From G963422705 sp963422705 (GTDB lineage: Bacteria; Poribacteria; WGA-4E; WGA-3G): a stretch of DNA of 64,000 bases. Both the position numbers and the translations under genes were made by a program. This document shows, in pieces, positions 25,422 to 34,690 of this stretch (position 1 is the first letter of the stretch; every line of letters starts with the position of its first letter). The stretch spans positions 868,001-932,000 of the forward strand of contig OY730443.1 in NCBI GenBank assembly GCA_963422705.1, written 5' to 3'. Below the pieces are notes generated by a model. That model was not told the DNA's origin. It was given only the letters and a program-made list of their open reading frames with translations, and did no database searches.

Positions 25422-26510
25422 TCACGGCTTCCACAACGTCGCTTCAATAAACCTGTCTCCATCAGGCTCCTCATCGAAATAGTAGGCGGTTACCACGACA
25501 CCGTCAGGGCGTTGGATTGTGCGCGGGTATCCGATATCCGAGTCCCCTCCATTATCACGCAAAATGATGTCATCGCTCCACGTGCTGCCAGCATCGCTGC
25601 TTAATTTGGCACAGATACGGTACGGGGCATCTCTATAACCGTAAATCAGACACAACCGGCCATCCTGAAGAAGTGTTAATGTTGGAGGATTCCCGCCGCG
25701 CCCCGTATTCTCTACCGGCCGATTGAGATAACGCCAAGTGGCACCGTTGTCGTCTGAGCCGTAAATGTCAATCCAATTATCCCACTGTTGCCAGTCTGTT
25801 TGTTCTTTCGTACCTGCCCCGCGGCATCGAACGGCCACTAAAATCTGTGAGTCGTTCAGCCGGACACTCGCCGGCATAATCGCAAATCCCGCCGGTTCCG
25901 GCCCAATTTGGGCGTGTCGTTTAAAAGATAGCCCCCCAGTGGTGGTGAGCGCACAGAATATCAAGCCTTCCGCACCGTTAGTTTTGGAGGCAGTTAGAAA
26001 TAGCAAACATTCTTTTGAGTTCTTAACGAGGTAATCTGTCCGCGCAGCGATGCCCGTATAGCCGAACATGGGGAGGCGAAATGGCCCGTTCCACCGCCGA
26101 CATCTATCCGTCGATGTATAAAACCAGGAGTGTGAACCCGCTGTTAACCCCGAACGGCCGCACATCATGGCGAAATCGGGATGGGAAAAATCGACAGCTT
26201 CCGGTGTACGATAAGCGCCAGCTGCCTCCAATTTTTCATGATTGAGTCCATGCTCATTTGCAGACAGCATGCCTTTCCCGGGAAGGGCGCACGGCGTCTC
26301 CGAGACACGCCAAGTTTCCCCACCGTCTAAGCTGCGCGCCTGCATCGCGGTAAACGGTTTACTCCTGTCGCGGCGGTGAAATCCAGCATCCGATTTATGG
26401 TACCCCACGGTAAAACCGACAACAATCTCATTCCCCCAGGCCCAGATGCCATAGTTCGCGGGCCAGCCCGCGTAACGATGGGGTTCTCGATAAAGTATAA
26501 CTTGTCGCAT
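25422..26510 (-). CDS. Sialidase-fold (BNR/Asp-box) protein
   Basis: 362 aa from the ATG at 26510; AGAGGA gives better spacing to it than to the ATG at 26519. Asp-box-like turns recur around the propeller: SLDGGETW, STDRCRRW, SDDNGATW and SSDAGSTW, marking a six-bladed sialidase-type beta-propeller. Arg residues in the YREPHRYAG and AVRCRG regions could serve the carboxylate-binding triad, but catalysis cannot be confirmed. No signal peptide is seen, so the protein appears cytoplasmic. That is unusual for exo-sialidases and hints at a different glycan substrate. Confidence 0.7.
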   Translation of the reverse strand: MRQVILYREPHRYAGWPANYGIWAWGNEIVVGFTVGYHKSDAGFHRRDRSKPFTAMQARSLDGGETWRVSETPCALPGKGMLSANEHGLNHEKLEAAGAYRTPEAVDFSHPDFAMMCGRSGLTAGSHSWFYTSTDRCRRWNGPFRLPMFGYTGIAARTDYLVKNSKECLLFLTASKTNGAEGLIFCALTTTGGLSFKRHAQIGPEPAGFAIMPASVRLNDSQILVAVRCRGAGTKEQTDWQQWDNWIDIYGSDDNGATWRYLNRPVENTGRGGNPPTLTLLQDGRLCLIYGYRDAPYRICAKLSSDAGSTWSDDIILRDNGGDSDIGYPRTIQRPDGVVVTAYYFDEEPDGDRFIEATLWKP

Positions 26511-26570
26511 GTTAATCATTCCTCTCTTTGAAATACGGATAGCGAAACCTAATACCAGGCACGCGGTTTT

Positions 26571-27032
26571 TTATTTTCTCGGGTGTAGGAACACTTCATC
26601 AGCCCGACGGTAGATATATAGCTCTTCAGCTGAAAACAGAATATCTAATTCGTGCCGAGCGTTCTCAGGAGAATCCGACGCATGCACAAGGTTATGTGTT
26701 ACATTCATTGAGAAATCGCCCCGGATGCTGCCCGGTGCAGATTCCTGTGGCGCGGTGGAACCATTGAGAAGACGCACAAGCTCAATGGCATTCCGGCCTT
26801 CAATCGCAATCGCAACAAGCGGAGCAGATGTGACAAACCGCATGAGTACCTCATAAAAAGATGCTTCTCGATGGATAGCGTAGAGCATCTCCGCTACATC
26901 AATCGGAAGCCGCAGCAGTTTCATACCGACAATTTTAAGCCCCTTGCGCTCATAACGAGTGACAATTTCCCCAATCAGCCCGCGTTGAACACCATCAGGT
27001 TTAATTAAAACTAGTGTCTGTTCATTCTCCAT
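26571..27032 (-). CDS. ndk: Nucleoside diphosphate kinase
   Basis: 153 aa, normal length. TLVLIKPDGVQRGLIGEI is the N-terminal signature, and the phospho-His site reads NLVHASDS (usually NxxHGSDS). It transfers the gamma-phosphate between nucleoside triphosphates and diphosphates. The TSGP loop is TSAP here. The rest of the fold is intact (MLYAIHREASFYEVLMRF, GSIRGDF). SD GAAGGA lies 6 bases before the ATG. Confidence 0.93.
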   Translation of the reverse strand: MENEQTLVLIKPDGVQRGLIGEIVTRYERKGLKIVGMKLLRLPIDVAEMLYAIHREASFYEVLMRFVTSAPLVAIAIEGRNAIELVRLLNGSTAPQESAPGSIRGDFSMNVTHNLVHASDSPENARHELDILFSAEELYIYRRADEVFLHPRK

Positions 27033-27220
27033 AGCAATTCCTTCTCAGTTTTCTTTACCCAAACCATTGTATTGTAAGGGGGGTAACGTGATTTTGATGA
27101 CGGGTAAACCCTGAAGGAAAATCCTCAACCTTCTAAGGCTACCCTTGACAGCAAGCCATTTTAAGTATACCATATTGGTGAGAATCACGCAAAATTTATT
27201 CTTTTGTTATAGGAGATGAT

Positions 27221-28201
27221 ATGTATAGTCAATTGGGGCAGTCCGTTTTAAAAACTGGCGAACCGATGGAGGTTGGCGTGATTAACGCACCGGATAAATC
27301 ACACGCCAAAGAAATCAAACGCTTCCTTGGGCATAAACACGGAAATTATAAGTGGCACATTGAACGCTGCGTCACTGAGACACTCGACAGCTTGGAAACG
27401 CGTTTCTATATTGGCAAACTTGACGGAAACGTCATTTGCAATGTGATGACAGTTGAGCACCAGGGGATTGGGATTTTAGGACATGTTTTTACACTACCTC
27501 AGGAACGTAGAAAAGGCGCCTGTAAAGGCGTTATGAAACATCAGATGGAGAATTTTCGACAGCGCAACGGGCGGGCGCTGTACCTCGGGACGGGATATAA
27601 GAGTCATCCCTATTACATCTACAACAGTTTCGGATTTGAAAGCGTTTTTCCTGAATCTGGGTTTATGAAGTACCATGTGAACCCTGATTTTGAAGAATCT
27701 TACTTTGCACCCGCGGACGTCTTCACAAAGGCTATTGAATGGCAAGACTGGCCGAAAGTAACCGCACTCTCTGCTATCGTTGGATGCGACACGCTTCGGA
27801 GTTTCACCTGGGGGGTTTATGGCCCGACAAATCTTGAAGGCGGGTTTCTCGAACTTAAACACGCCTTAGAAACCGATAACGTTTACGACGACGCCAAATT
27901 ATTAGTCACACAGACAGGCGCTATCGTCGGGTGGGCAACAGTCAGTAGAGAACCACGTTGGCGAAATACAACCGCCGTGTTAGACATTTTTTTCTACCCT
28001 AATTTTGCCGCATCCGTCCCAAAGCTCCTCTCCGCACTCAGGTTTCCCGAATTGAAGGTGCAGTGTTACATTGACAGCGCGGCCGAGCAAAAGGCAGAGA
28101 TTTTGACATCTGCAGGATTTGATTACGAGGCACAGTTGAAATCCCAATTTGAATATGGAAAGCAGCGTTACGACGTTCTGCTCTTCTCACGTGGGGCATA
28201 A
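27221..28201 (+). CDS. GNAT-family N-acetyltransferase-like protein
   Basis: 326 aa; SD AGGAGATG upstream. The first 150 residues show a GNAT fold: FYIGKLDGNVICNVMTVEHQG, then VFTLPQERRKGACKGVM (the acetyl-CoA loop Q/RxxGxG/A) and YYIYNSFGFESV. The second half repeats a weaker GNAT-like pattern (GAIVGWATVSREP, VLDIFFYPNF), suggesting a two-domain protein. Substrate unknown. Its 3' end overlaps a doubtful small frame on the other strand. Confidence 0.65.
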   Translation: MYSQLGQSVLKTGEPMEVGVINAPDKSHAKEIKRFLGHKHGNYKWHIERCVTETLDSLETRFYIGKLDGNVICNVMTVEHQGIGILGHVFTLPQERRKGACKGVMKHQMENFRQRNGRALYLGTGYKSHPYYIYNSFGFESVFPESGFMKYHVNPDFEESYFAPADVFTKAIEWQDWPKVTALSAIVGCDTLRSFTWGVYGPTNLEGGFLELKHALETDNVYDDAKLLVTQTGAIVGWATVSREPRWRNTTAVLDIFFYPNFAASVPKLLSALRFPELKVQCYIDSAAEQKAEILTSAGFDYEAQLKSQFEYGKQRYDVLLFSRGA

Positions 28202-28417
28202 AGACGCTTTACACCAGAACCATCTGGTTTTGACTGAGACGCCCTCTATTAACGACAACATAAATCCCACAGGTTGTTCCGCCAAAGTAACTTTTTCTAC
28301 ACCGACACCCACAGCATACATTAAATGTTTTAACACTTCGCCCACCAGGATTATGCGCTGCGTTAACAGCGCGCAAATACTGGCGCTTCCAGGGGCGGTG
28401 TCACCTTTCAAAATCAT
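28187..28417 (-). CDS. Possible small protein coupled to the DUF1156 methylase
   Basis: 76 codons whose ATG overlaps the methylase stop (ATGA), a layout typical of translational coupling. No family recognised; hydrophobic middle (IILVGEVLKHLMYAVGVGV). The end overlaps the GNAT gene on the other strand by 15 bases. It may be spurious. Confidence 0.25.
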   Translation of the reverse strand: MILKGDTAPGSASICALLTQRIILVGEVLKHLMYAVGVGVEKVTLAEQPVGFMLSLIEGVSVKTRWFWCKASLCPT

Positions 28418-31074
28418 CGATTATCGCCGGCGGCGACGGCTGCCATCACCTCGCGTTCAATGCTGCGCCTGTCCGCAAACCACCCCTCACACCACATCCG
28501 CTCCTCACTATCGAGCGGCAGCGTCACACTCACCGCCTGGGCGACATGCCATATCAGCTCCTGTAAACCGACACGCCCACGCGCGAGACGCTGTATCATC
28601 GCAGGGCGCTGGTTGTAGCGCCATAAGTGTAACACGTGATGCAGCACATCTATCAGTTCGTCGCTCAGTTTGTCGCTGTCGGGGGCATCCGGATAGCTCC
28701 GCTCCTGCGGCCCCAGCACCCGCACAAATGCTTTCTCATGGCGGATAAAACTCCGTTCACCCCATTCATCGGCTAACTCCAGTCCAAGAGAGAGGGCGAG
28801 TTTTTGCGCGATATCGAACGGCACGGACGCCAACCCGTGTTCGCGGCGCCAGCGCAGATAGAATCGCGTCAATTTTGTGCTTTCCACACCCGCGTCCGAC
28901 GCGCTATCCAACCGTTCAAGGACTTCACGGATATCGGCTATCATCCTATCGGCGCGAATTATGGTGTCATCGTTGTCGAGAATCTCCTCGTATTTGCCAA
29001 ACACCTCCAGTCCACTCCCTATCGCCGCGATGAACAGCTCCGCCCCGGAAATACCGTAATCCCAGAGTGTGAAGAGTTTCTCTTTCAGGTGAGAAGAAAG
29101 CTCTTCTTTTACATCGCTATAGAACCCAAAAGACTCACGTTCGCTTTTTCGGGCTACCATGTAGATACTCGACGCCAGCGCCGCAGAATCTCTCGCCAGA
29201 AGGCGAGATTTAGTCTCCGTCTCAACCGGCCAGGCAGCGGTGATTACCAGTCCTGAACCCAGTAATGCGTTAATCAACGTCTCCCACCCGGCCGTCGATT
29301 TGTGGGCATAGACGATGACCGCAATCCCGTCCGGTTTTAACACCCGATACACCTCGGCAAAGGCTTTCGACAGCTCATCTTCAAAGAAGCGTTTCCCGGC
29401 TTTTGCGCCCCCTTCCCTGTGACTATACGCCACGATTTCGCCGGCTTTCGGCGTCAGCTCTGTCTTGAAGAGCTCTGGATGGAGGTGCCCGACACTGCGT
29501 TTGAGCCAGACATAGAAAAAATCACTCAGGTATGAATAAGCGATGTTGTCGTAATACGGCGGGTCCGTTATGACGGCGTCGAAAGAGGCGTCGGAGTAAG
29601 GCAGCGCCGTGGCAGAGGCGTTTTTTATGGCAACGGGTTTCGCGTCCATTCCCGTGAGGTGTTCCATCGGTTTTAAAACGGTTTTGAGTCGATTCGTGGC
29701 GATACGCAACGGATTCGCTTCCCCATAATCCCACGCCATGGAGAGTCTTTGTAGCGCAAACAAACGCTCGACGGATTCATTTCCGCGATGCCACGGACAA
29801 AGGTTTGAGCAGTTCTCTACGATTCTATCTAACCAGAGTGCTGCTATTGTTGTGATAGCCCGCACGTAATCTTTGTCAACCGGCGTTTGCGCACACATCT
29901 CCGTATGCGCAGCCCGGAGCTTCTCCGTGAAGGTGATGAGCGCCAGTTGTTGACGTGCGTTAAAGAGCTCGCCATACGTGTTAAAGTGATAATTTGCGAC
30001 CCTGTTCCCTGCAGCACCGCCTCTGATTTTGGGCATGGATTCGTCTGGCACTGGAGAAAGTCCCCAGTCGCCAGCGACGCTTTCACACGTTTCAGCCAGC
30101 CGTTTTTGTGCGTGCTTGAAAATCGCGACGTCGTCGTCTGTTGCGATGCGGTATCGTTTCCCTTTCACGTCCGGATGTACCGTCACCACGGCAATCATCC
30201 GTTCGCCCGCGGCGCCGTTTTGAAAGAGGCGGCGGGTATCTTTTGCCGCAAAGGCGCTTTGACAGAGCGGACACGTGACGATAGCCCGCGCCACGGTACC
30301 GTTCGTGGGATTAAAATCGGGCGGCATCGGGTGATACGCAGTTCCGACGATACGGAAGGCGATGTGTCCATCTTCCTCGAACGGAAAAAGCGCGATGTTC
30401 CGCTTTTTCGACAGCCAAAAGTCTTTCATTAATGGAACAGTGACGCCGCATCCCAGATTCTGGCACGGCAACGTGCGCGCCCAGATATAGGCGTAGGGAG
30501 TAGAACCATCGGTTTCCGGTGGATAGAACGGTGCCATTTCGGATGTCGCCTGTTCAATCACCCAGTCGCCCCATTTTTTGACATCATCTCTCAATTGGAG
30601 TCCGTACTTCTGCGGGTATTCCAGGGTGCATTTCTGAATCAGTATCGCAACGGGATTTATGTCACAGGAGTGTGTCTCGCATCCGAGGCGTTGTGCCTCT
30701 AACGGAAGGGAGCCGCCGCCCCCAAACGGGTCCAACACGGTAGGCGTTTTTCCGTCGTGGGATTCGAGGATGTGTTCGCGTGCCTCGTTAATCGATATTG
30801 GGCTCTGGGCGGTTTCCCACGTGGCGAGAGAAGCGATGAAATTGTGTTTTTCTAGGATTAACGTATCGTTATCATCCGTTAAGTGGGGGGGGGGGGGGGG
30901 GGGGGGGCTGTCTACGAGGGCAGCGTATGCGGTGGCGCGTGAGGGGCCAAGCGGCCTGCGCGCCCACCAGATATGCGTGCCGGTGATTTGCTTCTTATAT
31001 TTATCACGTTGTCCTTGTTCGCTAACCTCTTCGACGGGGAAGGCGACTTCAATGAGGCGTTTGTTGTTGCCCAT
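28414..31074 (-). CDS. DUF1156-type DNA (adenine-specific) methyltransferase with a G23 tract
   Basis: 886 aa from the ATG at 31074 (GGAG just upstream); a TTG at 31104 is the longest frame. The N-terminus KRLIEVAFPVEEVS and HIWWARRPLGPSRA is the DUF1156 signature, followed by the SAM-binding VLDPFGGGGSLPLEAQRLG and, near residue 520, the catalytic ITDPPYYDN (DPPY, N6-adenine type). A Zn-ribbon-like CPLCQ segment lies between. DUF1156 methylases usually occur in defence islands with a DUF499 ATPase and a helicase; none is next to it here. A run of 23 G (C on the coding strand) at 30885-30907 encodes the seven prolines near residue 60. Any length change not a multiple of three would truncate the protein. 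Confidence 0.85.
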   Translation of the reverse strand: MGNNKRLIEVAFPVEEVSEQGQRDKYKKQITGTHIWWARRPLGPSRATAYAALVDSPPPPPPPHLTDDNDTLILEKHNFIASLATWETAQSPISINEAREHILESHDGKTPTVLDPFGGGGSLPLEAQRLGCETHSCDINPVAILIQKCTLEYPQKYGLQLRDDVKKWGDWVIEQATSEMAPFYPPETDGSTPYAYIWARTLPCQNLGCGVTVPLMKDFWLSKKRNIALFPFEEDGHIAFRIVGTAYHPMPPDFNPTNGTVARAIVTCPLCQSAFAAKDTRRLFQNGAAGERMIAVVTVHPDVKGKRYRIATDDDVAIFKHAQKRLAETCESVAGDWGLSPVPDESMPKIRGGAAGNRVANYHFNTYGELFNARQQLALITFTEKLRAAHTEMCAQTPVDKDYVRAITTIAALWLDRIVENCSNLCPWHRGNESVERLFALQRLSMAWDYGEANPLRIATNRLKTVLKPMEHLTGMDAKPVAIKNASATALPYSDASFDAVITDPPYYDNIAYSYLSDFFYVWLKRSVGHLHPELFKTELTPKAGEIVAYSHREGGAKAGKRFFEDELSKAFAEVYRVLKPDGIAVIVYAHKSTAGWETLINALLGSGLVITAAWPVETETKSRLLARDSAALASSIYMVARKSERESFGFYSDVKEELSSHLKEKLFTLWDYGISGAELFIAAIGSGLEVFGKYEEILDNDDTIIRADRMIADIREVLERLDSASDAGVESTKLTRFYLRWRREHGLASVPFDIAQKLALSLGLELADEWGERSFIRHEKAFVRVLGPQERSYPDAPDSDKLSDELIDVLHHVLHLWRYNQRPAMIQRLARGRVGLQELIWHVAQAVSVTLPLDSEERMWCEGWFADRRSIEREVMAAVAAGDNR
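30885..30907. repeat. Poly-G tract of 23 bases inside the methylase gene
   Basis: Uninterrupted G on the plus strand, near codons 57-64 of the DUF1156 methylase. The present length keeps the frame open. Homopolymers of this length are prone to slipped-strand mutation, and also to sequencing error. Confidence 0.95.
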
Positions 31075-31190
31075 GGGGCTCCAGTCTTCGAGACGTTTCG
31101 TCAATGAAAAAAAATTGTGTCGGCATGTTCAAGGTAACCGTCCATCTTGAACATGCCCCTTTCGAATCATTCTGGTATTTTAGGACGTCA

Positions 31191-33032
31191 TTAATCATCA
31201 TCGCGTTCACTAAGCAACTCACCACGCGCAAGACGTTCAGCGTTCTCAGTGGACCAGAGTACGTTTTTCATCAGCTTCTGTGCCGTGATGTAGCGTGTAG
31301 CTGCCAACAGATGCAACCGCTTCTCCTCCGTGTCTTCTGCCAAGTCGTAGTGTCGAAACGCGACTTCGAGTACTTGGAACATGTGGAGTTCCGCATCCTC
31401 GCGGAGTAGGATATGTGCAAGGGTTCTCTTCAAAGCATCAATGTCATGCCCCTCTTCCAGATATTGATTTACGAGAATTTCGGCTTCGTATACCTTCTGG
31501 AAATCTGCGAACTCTTTTAGCCGCGCTAACATCTTATCAGCAGACGCGTAAGTTTCATCGAGTCGCTGGCCCGGCCTCGGAATCCGGGCGGCTGGCATGT
31601 TCAACCACCGCAAATATGATAGGAAAACTACCCCATGGAAGATGCCTCGCAGCAAGTTTGCACTTGGTGCGTAACGAAATGCCTCATAGAGCGCGTGTGC
31701 ATACGAGTAGATATTCGCCACGTCGTGCCAATCCCCTTCGTTCTTCAGATGGAAACGGGCGGTGCGAATGGCGGAAGCGTATGTCATTGCACGACAGATA
31801 GCTCTCGGAGCTACGCCTGCGCGAAGTTTTTCCTCGACGACAGCGACAATGGGTTCAAACTCATCGCCGAGTAACGTTTGTGTAAATGCGGGAATATCGA
31901 TTTCTGATAAGTTCGCTTGATTTTCCTTCCAGATGCTATCAATTCGTTCAAAAACCGGTTCTAACACGGGTACGGCGTCTGCCCACCGGGATGTCTCTTC
32001 GTGCCGTGTTCGGCTGACTAAATCGACAACAATTGGGCGTAAAATCTCGTGTGCATCCTCCCATTTGATGTAATCTAGTGCTTCAAACATCTTGTTTGCA
32101 AAATCGATTGCGTGTCCATCACCGGTGAAATAGTAATCCGTTGCTGCAGTGAAAACGAAATCGGCAATCACAGATTTATCGTAGTGCCTATCGTTAAGCG
32201 TCAATAAGATACGTTCTGCTGCCCCGCTGTGCCGCTTGTCGACAAAATATCGGAACCATCGCTTGAGCGTGTCGAGCTCGTGTGCCTGGGGCATTCTCGG
32301 GAACGGTGCGCGATATGGGCGTGCACTTCCAGTCGTTCGGCGACTAATCTGGCTCAAGCCGTGCACGAGAAATAGGTTATGTTCATTTGCGTCAACATCG
32401 TCCCACAGGTTCGCTGCGAGTGTAAGGATAGTAACGCCCGATGACCAGCCTTCACTACTTTTATTCGCGCCGTAGTGGAGTCCCTGTTGAATAATCTCGC
32501 TCGGTGGAGCGCCTGCATCTCGCAGTGCAGTGACGGCTTTGGCGATGAAGAAAGTACTCCGGTCCTTGAGGCCACGCTCAAGGGCGCGCTTGCCCCGCTC
32601 AATAACCCGCCGTTTTGCGGCTTCTCGCTCACCTTTGGCTAACCCAACGTACAGATACCCATCACTGCGCTCCTCGACGGGGAACGCTTTCAAGTCATCG
32701 CCGAATGCCAAAAAGCACCCGCCTGATTTCAGGTCGAATTCCCAATGATGCCAATGGCAGATGAGCACGCCATCGCGAATACTGCCTTTCGACATAGGAT
32801 ATCCCATGTGCGGACACCGGTTGTCAACGGCGTAAAATTTTTCCTGATACTTGAAGACGGCGAGGTGAGTACCGTTGACATGGAACGGTTTGCCCTCAAG
32901 CTCTTCAAACTCATCAGCAAGACAGAGTTGATGATAGACGAGTTCGGTTTCTGAAACTGTGTCTATCGGCAATGCTTCAATGTTTATAGAACCTGCGCGC
33001 GGTTCGTCGGGAATGAGGGATGAAATACGCAT
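31191..33032 (-). CDS. Large Rieske [2Fe-2S] protein with a long helical C-terminus
   Basis: 613 aa from the ATG at 33032 (AGGAGG 6 bases upstream). Residues about 25-125 form a Rieske ferredoxin-like domain with both cluster motifs, CPHMGYP and CHWHHWEFD. The remaining 490 residues are mostly alpha-helical, with His-rich spots (FLVHGLSQ, ILRPIVVDLVSRTRHEE) and no domain I can name. Stand-alone Rieske ferredoxins are about 100 aa and ring-hydroxylating oxygenases about 400-450 aa with a mononuclear-iron motif I do not see here. This looks like a distinct electron-transfer or oxidase fusion. The single neighbour on the same strand is the methylase, with no obvious link. Confidence 0.75.
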   Translation of the reverse strand: MRISSLIPDEPRAGSINIEALPIDTVSETELVYHQLCLADEFEELEGKPFHVNGTHLAVFKYQEKFYAVDNRCPHMGYPMSKGSIRDGVLICHWHHWEFDLKSGGCFLAFGDDLKAFPVEERSDGYLYVGLAKGEREAAKRRVIERGKRALERGLKDRSTFFIAKAVTALRDAGAPPSEIIQQGLHYGANKSSEGWSSGVTILTLAANLWDDVDANEHNLFLVHGLSQISRRTTGSARPYRAPFPRMPQAHELDTLKRWFRYFVDKRHSGAAERILLTLNDRHYDKSVIADFVFTAATDYYFTGDGHAIDFANKMFEALDYIKWEDAHEILRPIVVDLVSRTRHEETSRWADAVPVLEPVFERIDSIWKENQANLSEIDIPAFTQTLLGDEFEPIVAVVEEKLRAGVAPRAICRAMTYASAIRTARFHLKNEGDWHDVANIYSYAHALYEAFRYAPSANLLRGIFHGVVFLSYLRWLNMPAARIPRPGQRLDETYASADKMLARLKEFADFQKVYEAEILVNQYLEEGHDIDALKRTLAHILLREDAELHMFQVLEVAFRHYDLAEDTEEKRLHLLAATRYITAQKLMKNVLWSTENAERLARGELLSERDDD

Positions 33033-33344
33033 CATCAACCTCCTAAAAGTTCGTGTTTAATTTGATAGTAAATTTTAGAATCATCTGTTTTTTATCATCC
33101 ACTATAGTTCAGTAATCTCCATTTCCTAAAAAGAGTATAGCAGATATTAAGAAAAAAGTCACATCTATTTTTCGTATTGACTCAGCACGGAGGTGTCACA
33201 TCGCCGCGCGATAGCATCAGGTTTTGTGCTAGGAGGGTTTTGCTAAAGGAATTCGAATTAATACTGTGATATTCGCGCGAAACGGATACAAATCCTACTT
33301 ATCCACAAAAAAAAGCCGATATTGTGTATAATAGTCTTTGACAT
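33033..33344. other. Intergenic region upstream of the Rieske gene
   Basis: About 310 AT-rich bases between the Rieske gene and the insertion element. A minus-strand TATACT lies at 33134-33139, but no good -35 is paired with it. No gene seen. Confidence 0.3.
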
Positions 33345-33508
33345 ACTCACCCAGCTAAAGCGAGGGTGATTCTTTTGTTCCTTTTAGGAACATTCCCCGT
33401 GTTTAAGACGAGGCAACAGGGACTTCCAAGCGAAAGCCCAAGGGCGGTGTCATCCGGGGAGAACCCATTTCCGCCACTACGGGGACACCGATAGAACGGT
33501 ATACGGTT
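33345..33508 (-). ncRNA. Candidate omega RNA (TnpB guide RNA) at the 3' end of the element
   Basis: The strand-specific 160 bases between the tnpB stop and the right-end hairpin are GC-rich and full of local inverted repeats. Thirty bases overlapping the tnpB stop (33488-33517) are identical to the degenerate element's 3' region, although the coding frames around them differ. This suggests conservation of RNA rather than protein. TnpB guide RNAs are encoded at this position in known IS605 elements. If so, the guide would be the flanking DNA just below 33345. Confidence 0.5.
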
Positions 33509-34690
33509 CTAACCGAAGTGCCCCAGATACTTTTCTCGGATATTCATCGCACCGACACCGTCCCGGTGATATTTGAAACCACATTTACAGCTATAGTTGC
33601 GATTGTTAGCTTTTTTTTTGTTGCCACATTTGGGGCAAGTTTGAGAGGTATAGGATTCGTCAATGACTTTGACTTTGATACCTAACGCTTTCGCTTTGTA
33701 GGTTATCAATGCGGTAATCTTACCAAAAGCCCACTGGTGGAGTTTCTGGTTCGTCTTTTTTCCGTAGTCTCTGTTGTTTCGGATACCTGTGAGGGCGCCG
33801 AGTATGATTGTGCCAATCCCTTTTGCTTGGCAGTATTTGACGAACTTAGTCGTCTGTTTGTGGCGTGCGTCTTTGATTTGGTTATCAATCTTTCTAAGAC
33901 GCTTCCACTTCCGACGTGTGAGTCTCCACCAGCGTTTGGAATGGCGTTTACACCGATGCATCGTCAGACTGATTTCGGCAATCACTTTGTTTCTATAGCG
34001 GTATAGTGAGCGGATATACCGTCCATTGTAGATATGTGTGTCTTCACCGTCGTGAGAGACAATCGGGTGTATTTCGCCGATATCAACGCCGACAACAAGG
34101 CTACCTGTTTCAAGCGTAGGGCGAAACCGCCGTTTCGGTGTTTCGGTGTGATACAAATACGAAAAATGGAGTGTCCAGTGTCCGTAGTTATCGCACAATT
34201 CAATCGTTGCGATATGTTCTGCTTTAGACATATCAAAGGTGTTGGGCAAAGGGATATCTATTTTCGGTTTACCCCGTGCCATAGAAAGTTTAACGCGTTT
34301 ACTATTCTTGCTACCTGCTACAAAACGAATGGCAGACTTTTTCCAACGTGTCGTCATATCGTTTTTTCGTTTGTGAGGAGGTTTCGGCGTTCTAACGCCA
34401 CCATATTTTTTCAGGGCAGAGTAGGACAACCAAGACTTGAAGTAACGCGCCCGAACCGCTTGCCTACTTTGGGAATGCAAGAGTGGATTAGAGAGTTGTT
34501 TGTCTATCCACCCTTCGCCGTCTTTGCCAATATAGAAGTCTCTGTGAGCATGAGGATAGCCCCGCTGCCACTGGTACATATCCATTTGATAGCAACAGGC
34601 ATTCCAAACAGCAGCAGACGCAGCATGAGCTTCAGAGAATATCGGTTGTGCTTCTATTTTCAGTGTTTGGGTGCGGTAGAAACTTGGCAT
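33509..34690 (-). CDS. tnpB: TnpB (IS605 OrfB) RNA-guided endonuclease-like protein
   Basis: 393 aa. RuvC-like motifs: VGVDIGEIHPIV near 205 (first Asp) and HRDGVGAMNI near the C-terminus (third Asp). A four-Cys zinc ribbon (CPKCGNKK and CKCGF) lies between motifs II and III. The second motif reads IILGALTGIR. The family normally has Glu or Asp in this segment (xxxEDL or xxGDL); here it is Gly-Ala, so the active site may be altered or the acid relocated. It begins directly after the tnpA stop (TGAATG), so the genes are co-translated. Confidence 0.88.
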   Translation of the reverse strand: MPSFYRTQTLKIEAQPIFSEAHAASAAVWNACCYQMDMYQWQRGYPHAHRDFYIGKDGEGWIDKQLSNPLLHSQSRQAVRARYFKSWLSYSALKKYGGVRTPKPPHKRKNDMTTRWKKSAIRFVAGSKNSKRVKLSMARGKPKIDIPLPNTFDMSKAEHIATIELCDNYGHWTLHFSYLYHTETPKRRFRPTLETGSLVVGVDIGEIHPIVSHDGEDTHIYNGRYIRSLYRYRNKVIAEISLTMHRCKRHSKRWWRLTRRKWKRLRKIDNQIKDARHKQTTKFVKYCQAKGIGTIILGALTGIRNNRDYGKKTNQKLHQWAFGKITALITYKAKALGIKVKVIDESYTSQTCPKCGNKKKANNRNYSCKCGFKYHRDGVGAMNIREKYLGHFG

